NCBI GenBank assembly: GCA_943328885.2
Contig: CALQBT020000176.1
Location: 1-6,262, forward strand
Length of the DNA: 6,262 bases
Direction of reading: 5' to 3'
From: Bordetella parapertussis
GTDB taxonomy: Bacteria; Pseudomonadota; Gammaproteobacteria; Burkholderiales; Burkholderiaceae_C
Shown: piece after piece, positions 1 to 4,204 of the stretch
Layout: every line of letters begins with the position of its first letter
Position numbering within the stretch: the first letter of the stretch is position 1
The notes under the pieces: generated by a model
Database searches by the model: none
Seen by the model: the letters and a program-made list of their open reading frames with translations, nothing else
What the model was told of the DNA's origin: nothing
Translations under genes and position numbers: made by a program

Positions 1-933
1 AGCAGCGAGGCTGGGGCCAAGCTGCAGGAGCAGCATCGCCAGAAAGCGCAGGACTTGGACCAACGCATCGCCGCTGCGGGCTTTGCCGACCTGGCCGCCT
101 ACCGTGCCGCAAGCCTAGCTGAGGCCGCGATCACAACGCTTGCCAGCGACATCCAGGCATTTGACCAATCGCTGGCCGCCAGCGTGCAACGCCAGACCCG
201 AGCGCAAGTTGGCACTGTGGGCCGGTTTCGACCCGACTTGGCCGCGCTGTTGCTGGCCAACGAGGCGGCCAAAGCGGCCCAGATCGCTGCCAGCAACGCG
301 GTGCGCGATGCGCTGGCCGCGCGCAACGAGACGGCCGGCTTCGACGCCTCGCTGCGCGAACTTGCCGAGCGCTTCAAGTCACTGGAGTCGCGCTACGGCC
401 TGCTCAAGCAGGTTGCTGACCTGGCCAGCGGCGCCAACAGCCATCGCATGTCGTTTCAGCGCTATGTGCTCGCCACGCTGCTCGAGGAAGTGCTGGCTGC
501 CACCACCTTGCGCCTTCGCGTGATGAGCCGCAGCCGCTATGAGGTGCGCCGCAAGGTCCAGACCGGCGACCAGCGCAGCGCTGCGGGGCTGGATCTCGAG
601 ATCCTCGACCACTACACCGGCATGGGCCGATCGGTCAGCACGCTGTCGGGTGGCGAATCGTTTCTGGCCTCACTGGCGCTGGCGCTGGGCCTGTCGGACG
701 TGGTGCAGTCCTACTCCGGCGGCATCCGGCTCGATGCGATCTTCGTCGACGAGGGTTTCGGCACCCTCGACCCCGAATCCTTGGATTTTGCGATCAGCGC
801 GCTCAAAGACCTGCAGCAGGCCGGACGCATGGTCGGGATCATCTCGCACGTGGCCGAACTCAAGGAGTGGATCGACGCCCGGCTTGAATTGAAGATGACC
901 CCGAACGGCAGCGTGGCGGAGTTCACGCGCTGA
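1..933 (+). CDS. sbcC: Exonuclease subunit SbcC, C-terminal part (5' end outside window)
   Basis: SbcC is the SMC/Rad50-like ATPase of the SbcCD nuclease, which cleaves hairpins and processes double-strand ends with the SbcD phosphoesterase. The reading frame is open from base 1, so the gene enters from the left; 310 codons are visible. The first half is Ala/Arg/Leu/Glu-rich and helical, as expected for the distal coiled coil. The C-terminal ATPase lobe follows: signature motif LSGGE (643-657), Walker B plus D-loop IFVDEGFGTLDPES (from about 739), and the H-loop IISH (about 838-849). It ends with TGA at 931-933, at a length normal for the family, so the 3' end is complete. GC is high (41 of 60 bases in 661-720). 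The TTG at 55 is an internal codon, not a start. The last 142 bp are duplicated downstream at 2745-2886. The identification is very secure; the N-terminal half and the sbcD neighbour cannot be seen. Confidence 0.95.
   Translation, partial: SSEAGAKLQEQHRQKAQDLDQRIAAAGFADLAAYRAASLAEAAITTLASDIQAFDQSLAASVQRQTRAQVGTVGRFRPDLAALLLANEAAKAAQIAASNAVRDALAARNETAGFDASLRELAERFKSLESRYGLLKQVADLASGANSHRMSFQRYVLATLLEEVLAATTLRLRVMSRSRYEVRRKVQTGDQRSAAGLDLEILDHYTGMGRSVSTLSGGESFLASLALALGLSDVVQSYSGGIRLDAIFVDEGFGTLDPESLDFAISALKDLQQAGRMVGIISHVAELKEWIDARLELKMTPNGSVAEFTR
792..933 (+). repeat. 142-bp direct repeat, copy A (native sbcC 3' end)
   Basis: This is the upstream copy of a direct repeat whose other copy is at 2745-2886, offset by exactly 1953 bp. 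By eye 141 of 142 positions match; the only difference is T839 versus C2792, which changes Ile to Thr in the H-loop IISH. Identity begins inside an Ala codon and stops precisely on the last base of the sbcC TGA; beyond it the two flanks differ (CGCATCC versus TGCGGCG). This copy continues the full reading frame, so it is the functional end of sbcC. Confidence 0.97.
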
Positions 934-1063
934 CGCATCCGTCGGGAAAGCATTTCTTGCCTATGGAGCTTGAGCTGAAGTTTCCTCCTGGCGAATTTAG
1001 AAATGCTTGATGGGTATTTGAGAGTTTCGGTTGATTCGCCAGATGATTGATAAATAAATTAAT

Positions 1064-1067
1064 GGAG
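1064..1067 (+). promoter_or_regulatory. Shine-Dalgarno site deciding the start of the DUF4246 gene
   Basis: GGAG lies 7 nt before the ATG at 1075. A TTG at 1072 is also in frame directly before that ATG, but the spacing favours the ATG. In the 141 bp between the sbcC stop and this start I found only weak promoter-like boxes, for example TTGATT at 1031 with TAAATT at 1055. Those would place the transcript start almost on the ribosome site, so I do not call a promoter. Read-through from sbcC is possible. Confidence 0.65.
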
Positions 1068-1074
1068 CGTATTG

Positions 1075-2679
1075 ATGTCCGCAGAAGATATTGTCGGTAA
1101 TTGGAGTGCGGTTGATTTAGGTATCGCCGCGCCGCTGGTATTCAACTTTACTGCTGGCGTGGACAAGTACGTTGTAAATCTTGGAAAGAAAATTCCGAAT
1201 AACTATTTACCCGAGAAAAAAATACAGGCTGCTCTAAAAACTTTAGATAAGATGAAAGAGCAGCAAGAGAATCAATCTGCAGTTGAGAGTGTTGCCTGGA
1301 CTTCAAACTCTCTTCCTGATGATATTCTAGGCCCGATCAATGAGGCTTTGGATGAACTTTCCAGGAACGAACCTGCAGACTTCCACCCCGGCTCTAATAG
1401 TGTCGTCAGAGACCTCGTGCATCCGTCGATGTATTGCTATGTTAAGGGCAAGTCAGTGGTCAGGGGTGTGCCGGGCAATCCATTGAGTGAGACTTCACAA
1501 CCAGTCAAGACTGCAGGCGGTTTGGCGAAGAAATTTGATCCACCAGAATTGCAGTTTCGAAAAATATTTATCAAGGCAGGGTTGGTGCCGCCAGAGAGCC
1601 TATTTTTTGACAAGAAGAATTACAAATTTGAAAGCAACGGGGAGTGGTTCGACTACGTGGCTTGTGCCGATAGGGGGGACGGTCTACCCGCAGGGTATAT
1701 TTTTGGACCAGGATTGAAAGAAGGCTATCTAAAATGGCTTGGCAAGACTGACGCAAGAATTGAACTGGCATTGGATTGGGATGGCCGTGATTTTTGGGGC
1801 AGAGACCATGAGCCATCAGATTATCAATGGCTTCCATCCGAGTTCTCGGTGACGCAAGGTGGTTTGGTAAAAATAGATTCTTATATCAATAATCTTGATG
1901 CAGTTAAGTATCCTGAGGTTTACAAACTACTGGCTAAATTATTCGAGAAAATTCTTCCAATGTTTGATGCTGTCTGCGGCAATCTTAAAAACAGTTTCTA
2001 CGGCGATGATTCAAAACATTGTCCAATCTGGTATTGCGAACACAAGAAAGAGCCTGGCTGTGTTTTACGTGGTACTCGGCGGCGCTCGAAGGCTCTTGGT
2101 AACATCCCGAAATCCATTCCACTCCGCGGTCGATCGTTGCAGGTGATCACGAAAATCGTGGAATATCGCGTCAAGCAAGAGGCTGATTTTGACGGAGTTT
2201 GGCATGTTGAAGGCATGCCGCATGAGAACATCATTGCAACGGGACTGTGTATCATCAAACGGGATGAAAACTTTGCTGGCGCCGACATGGAATTCCGTCG
2301 TTTTTTGCTTCAGCAGGAGGGCAAAGATATGTCGATTCCGCAGGATACGTTTGTCCCTCTTGAGCGTCAGGGGAATGGGCATGTTCGGCCTTTAGGTAAG
2401 CTGGAAACGCCTGCGGGTCGGGTGATCGTCTTCCCGAACTCGCACATTCATCGCCTCAGCGACATGTATTCCACTGATGGTGCCGATGCCGTCAGGCGAA
2501 TAATTGTGTTTTGGCTTGTAAATCCAGAAAGACCCATACTTTCGACAGCCAACGTCGATCAGCAGCAAGCCGTGATGCGTCATGATGAGGCGCTACACAA
2601 CCGTCTTGCACTGATGCGTGAACGAAAATTTCACAAGGAAGATTACTCACGCCGGGAAATCAGCCTTTGCGAGCATTAA
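1075..2679 (+). CDS. DUF4246 family protein, putative Fe(II)/2-oxoglutarate-dependent oxygenase
   Basis: This gene encodes a 534-residue protein recognisable as DUF4246, a family of unknown function best known from fungi. Seen in the sequence, counted from the ATG: a family-specific block around residues 249-298 (WLPSEF then SYINNLDAVKYPEVY), WHVEGMPHENIIATG at 376-390, FRR at about 407, VFPNSHIHRLS at 452-462, RRIIVFWLVNP at 474-484, and LSTANVDQQQ near 490. The spacing fits a double-stranded beta-helix oxygenase: H377 and E379 as HxE, H459 as distal His, and R475 as candidate 2-oxoglutarate ligand. That catalytic role is inference. No signal peptide or membrane segment is evident, so it is probably cytoplasmic. 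The substrate cannot be told. Its low GC and AT-rich codons, notably in the first two thirds, differ from all neighbours and point to transfer. It is bracketed by the sbcC-derived repeats and has no same-strand partner downstream. Start chosen for the GGAG at 1064. Confidence 0.82.
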   Translation: MSAEDIVGNWSAVDLGIAAPLVFNFTAGVDKYVVNLGKKIPNNYLPEKKIQAALKTLDKMKEQQENQSAVESVAWTSNSLPDDILGPINEALDELSRNEPADFHPGSNSVVRDLVHPSMYCYVKGKSVVRGVPGNPLSETSQPVKTAGGLAKKFDPPELQFRKIFIKAGLVPPESLFFDKKNYKFESNGEWFDYVACADRGDGLPAGYIFGPGLKEGYLKWLGKTDARIELALDWDGRDFWGRDHEPSDYQWLPSEFSVTQGGLVKIDSYINNLDAVKYPEVYKLLAKLFEKILPMFDAVCGNLKNSFYGDDSKHCPIWYCEHKKEPGCVLRGTRRRSKALGNIPKSIPLRGRSLQVITKIVEYRVKQEADFDGVWHVEGMPHENIIATGLCIIKRDENFAGADMEFRRFLLQQEGKDMSIPQDTFVPLERQGNGHVRPLGKLETPAGRVIVFPNSHIHRLSDMYSTDGADAVRRIIVFWLVNPERPILSTANVDQQQAVMRHDEALHNRLALMRERKFHKEDYSRREISLCEH

Positions 2680-2739
2680 ATATTTACCTGGATTGGCGCG
2701 AAATCCATAGAATGCCATTTGGTGGTTGGGCGGGTTGAC

Positions 2740-2886
2740 GTGAGGATCAGCGCGCTCAAAGACCTGCAGCAGGCCGGACGCATGGTCGGGACCATCTCGC
2801 ACGTGGCCGAACTCAAGGAGTGGATCGACGCCCGGCTTGAATTGAAGATGACCCCGAACGGCAGCGTGGCGGAGTTCACGCGCTGA
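2740..2886 (+). pseudogene. Headless 3' fragment of sbcC (second copy)
   Basis: Codons 2746-2886 repeat the last 46 residues of SbcC with one substitution (IISH to TISH). There is no coiled coil, signature motif or Walker B here, so the fragment cannot act as an ATPase. A GTG at 2740 is in frame with a G-rich stretch before it and could in principle start a 48-residue peptide. I consider that unlikely to matter. The fragment ends 18 bp from the stop codon of the convergent nucleotidyltransferase gene, probably the spacing that the original sbcC end had before the insertion. Confidence 0.85.
2745..2886 (+). repeat. 142-bp direct repeat, copy B (displaced sbcC 3' end)
   Basis: This is the downstream partner of 792-933, in the same orientation, with a single difference at 2792. 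Recombination between the copies would remove 1953 bp as a circle carrying the DUF4246 gene and one repeat copy, and would leave an intact sbcC next to the toxin-antitoxin operon. The near-perfect identity of a copy free of coding constraint suggests the duplication is recent or is kept uniform by gene conversion. Confidence 0.97.
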
Positions 2887-2904
2887 TGCGGCGTTCAGGA
2901 TCTT

Positions 2905-3630
2905 CTACCTTGCGCCACTCTTCCCGGCCTTTGAAATACGCGACGGCTTGACACTCAGCGCCTGGATCCGATCGCGTAGCAAGTCGATCGGCATCGTCAT
3001 GCCCATCTTCCTCATGCACAGCGCCAGCCTGCCTTCTCGCTCGAGCAGATGGGTGCGCGACTTGTCGAGATCGTTGATCACGCTCGGTCCATAGGCGCGC
3101 AGCGCCTTGTCGATGCCGATCGGGTCAAGCAGGCCGGTGGGCGCGAGCATCGCCAGATCGATGATGTCGCGACACATCACCGAGTCGTCGGCCCAGCGGT
3201 CGGAGTTGGCCATCAGTTTCGTCGCCACCTTGTCTTCCAGCGCCAGGGCCCAGATGCCGCAGATCTTGTCTTGCGGCGAAGGGTCGGCCAGCGCGACACG
3301 GCCCTCGAAGACGATCTCGAACTTGACCGGGGTTCCATCGACCTTCAGCGGGCATCGAACGCCGTATTGGTCGATCTTTGGCCCACGCAGCGCTGTGACC
3401 GGGCGCGTGAAGAGGGCCTGAACGCCGCCCTCATGCACCAGCCCGCGCAAGGCCCGGTACCCGTCAATGGATGCGCAGATGAAGCCGATGTCCGCCGATT
3501 CCCTGAACTCGCCGTGGGTCAGCGCGATGGCCGTGCCGCCGCCGAAAAGGCAACGGTGCTTGAGCATCAAGCCTGCGTCGATGCACTCCAGGACTTGGCC
3601 GATGCGACGGTGATGAAGTCGTTCAAACAA
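2905..3630 (-). CDS. Nucleotidyl transferase AbiEii/AbiGii toxin family protein, with altered DxD motif
   Basis: This 241-residue protein matches the AbiEii/AbiGii-like nucleotidyltransferases, toxins of type IV-like toxin-antitoxin or abortive-infection pairs that transfer nucleotides, in known cases to tRNA. Visible motifs are FGGGTAIAL at 29-37, RESADIGF at 43-50, KFEIVFEG at 103-110 (third acidic residue, E105), and EDKVATKLMANSDR at 132-145 followed by CRDIIDLA at 153-160. The family normally has DIDF; here the second Asp is Gly (codon GGC), so a metal ligand is missing and catalysis may be reduced or lost. The start is a TTG at 3630. No ATG, GTG or TTG lies upstream before the in-frame stop, and the N-terminal MFERLHH looks like relatives. 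AAGGG lies about 8 nt before it. It overlaps the upstream HTH gene by 8 nt, suggesting translational coupling. Its stop is 18 bp from the sbcC fragment. Confidence 0.85.
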   Translation of the reverse strand: MFERLHHRRIGQVLECIDAGLMLKHRCLFGGGTAIALTHGEFRESADIGFICASIDGYRALRGLVHEGGVQALFTRPVTALRGPKIDQYGVRCPLKVDGTPVKFEIVFEGRVALADPSPQDKICGIWALALEDKVATKLMANSDRWADDSVMCRDIIDLAMLAPTGLLDPIGIDKALRAYGPSVINDLDKSRTHLLEREGRLALCMRKMGMTMPIDLLRDRIQALSVKPSRISKAGKSGAR

Positions 3631-4138
3631 GGAGAACGCCCTTGCCGATGGTCTGCGTGAGCTTGGCCACGAGTTGGCGCTCCTCGGCCGTCATGCTGGC
3701 CTGGTCGACATGGCGCCAGTTGCGCTCGTACAGTTGGAACGCCTCGGTTGGCCCGAGTTCGGCATTCGGGTCGAGACTCCAGGCGATCTGCCTGAGCTGT
3801 GGGTATTTCTTGAGGTAAATGCGCCGCGGCGCGGTTGATCCCTTGCGCCGCTTCTGCAAGGCCTCGTCCTGGATCAACCTGCCGCTCCGGTCGTCGCGCG
3901 CGAGCAAGGCGATGTCGGCGCTCAAGTCCAGGATGGCCATGACTCTCAAAAAAGTCCCCATCGACACGGCCGCGTCGCCATTCTCTGCACGGCGCAGCGT
4001 GACCCTTGTGATGCCGGCCGATTCGGCCACCTTGGTAGCGGTCAATCGGCGGCGCAGCCGGGCCTTGCGCAGCCGCTCGCCAAACTCCGCCAGGAGCTGG
4101 CTGCTGGTGTCCAAGGGTTCATCAGCGTTGGCAATCAT
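3623..4138 (-). CDS. XRE-type helix-turn-helix protein, probable antitoxin with extra C-terminal domain
   Basis: This 171-residue protein is the first gene of the toxin-antitoxin-like pair. Residues 17-78 form a XRE/Cro-type helix-turn-helix: FGERLRKARLRRRLT, then TKVAESAGITRVTLRRAENGD as the recognition region, then GTFLRVMAILDL. A basic linker (DEALQKRRKGS) follows. Residues 106-171 form a second conserved-looking domain: RIYLKKYPQLRQIAWSLD, then TEAFQLYERNWRHVD, then VLLV at the end. By its position this second part may contact and restrain the nucleotidyltransferase, while the HTH represses the operon; that split is inference. The start is the ATG at 4138. The stop overlaps the toxin start by 8 nt. 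No clear Shine-Dalgarno sequence precedes the ATG; the leader is AT-rich and contains an inverted repeat (4149-4173). GC of the coding part is high, like sbcC. Confidence 0.85.
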   Translation of the reverse strand: MIANADEPLDTSSQLLAEFGERLRKARLRRRLTATKVAESAGITRVTLRRAENGDAAVSMGTFLRVMAILDLSADIALLARDDRSGRLIQDEALQKRRKGSTAPRRIYLKKYPQLRQIAWSLDPNAELGPTEAFQLYERNWRHVDQASMTAEERQLVAKLTQTIGKGVLLV

Positions 4139-4148
4139 GGATCATATG

Positions 4149-4173
4149 GTATACAAAAATATGTTTTATGTAC
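4149..4173. promoter_or_regulatory. Imperfect inverted repeat, candidate autoregulatory operator
   Basis: Arms GTATACAAAA (4149-4158) and TTTTATGTAC (4164-4173) are inverted with 8 of 10 matching positions and a 5-bp spacer. The element lies between the promoter and the start codon of the HTH gene and covers the expected transcription start near 4169. That is where a XRE antitoxin would bind to repress its own operon. A CATATG palindrome (4143-4148) directly adjoins it. Binding is inferred from position and symmetry only. Confidence 0.5.
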
Positions 4174-4175
4174 TC

Positions 4176-4204
4176 TTTATAGGCAAACCGAGTTCGACCG
4201 ACAA
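4176..4204 (-). promoter_or_regulatory. Sigma-70-type promoter of the HTH/nucleotidyltransferase operon
   Basis: Read on the minus strand, -35 TTGTCG (4199-4204, 4/6) and -10 TATAAA (4176-4181, 5/6) are separated by exactly 17 bp. The predicted start is near 4169, giving a leader of about 31 nt. The promoter lies across the last codons and the stop of the helicase-nuclease gene. A weaker overlapping alternative is TTGCCT (4181-4186) with CATATT (4158-4163), also 17 bp apart. Confidence 0.6.

Larger units (their letters stand above)
934..2744. other. Low-GC inserted segment carrying the DUF4246 gene
   Basis: These 1811 bp lie between the two copies of the sbcC 3' end and have a base composition unlike their surroundings: 19 of 60 bases are G or C in 1201-1260, against 41 of 60 in 661-720 of sbcC. 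The segment contains one gene (1075-2679) with short flanks of 141 and 65 bp. I see no integrase, transposase, inverted terminal repeats or short target-site duplication. The 142-bp repeats are the only boundary signature. The likely reading is a horizontally acquired single-gene cargo that entered by recombination at the end of sbcC. The alternative is a local tandem duplication whose interior was later replaced. Confidence 0.75.

Noticed and set aside
932..943. GACG-CATC-CGTC hairpin right after the sbcC stop, as an intrinsic terminator
   Set aside because: The stem has only 4 bp and no U-rich run follows directly.
1031..1060. TTGATT / TAAATT promoter for the DUF4246 gene
   Set aside because: The boxes match only 4/6 each, and the predicted start would fall on the ribosome-binding site.
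2689..2707. Hairpin TGGATT / AATCCA after the DUF4246 gene as a terminator
   Set aside because: The 6-bp stem is AT-rich, with a 7-nt loop and no T tract behind it.
934..2744. Insertion sequence or transposon
   Set aside because: No transposase, terminal inverted repeats or short target duplication is present. The only repeats are the long sbcC-derived ones.
2680..2886. Open frame continuing from the DUF4246 stop into the sbcC fragment, suggesting read-through fusion
   Set aside because: The shared frame follows from the repeat offset (1953 bp) being a multiple of three, which can be chance. The TAA has no recoding signal that I can see, and the intervening residues show no domain.
3049..3660. 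+ strand open frame of 203 codons over the nucleotidyltransferase gene
   Set aside because: It is an antisense shadow of a well-supported gene, with no motif and no ribosome site that I can see.
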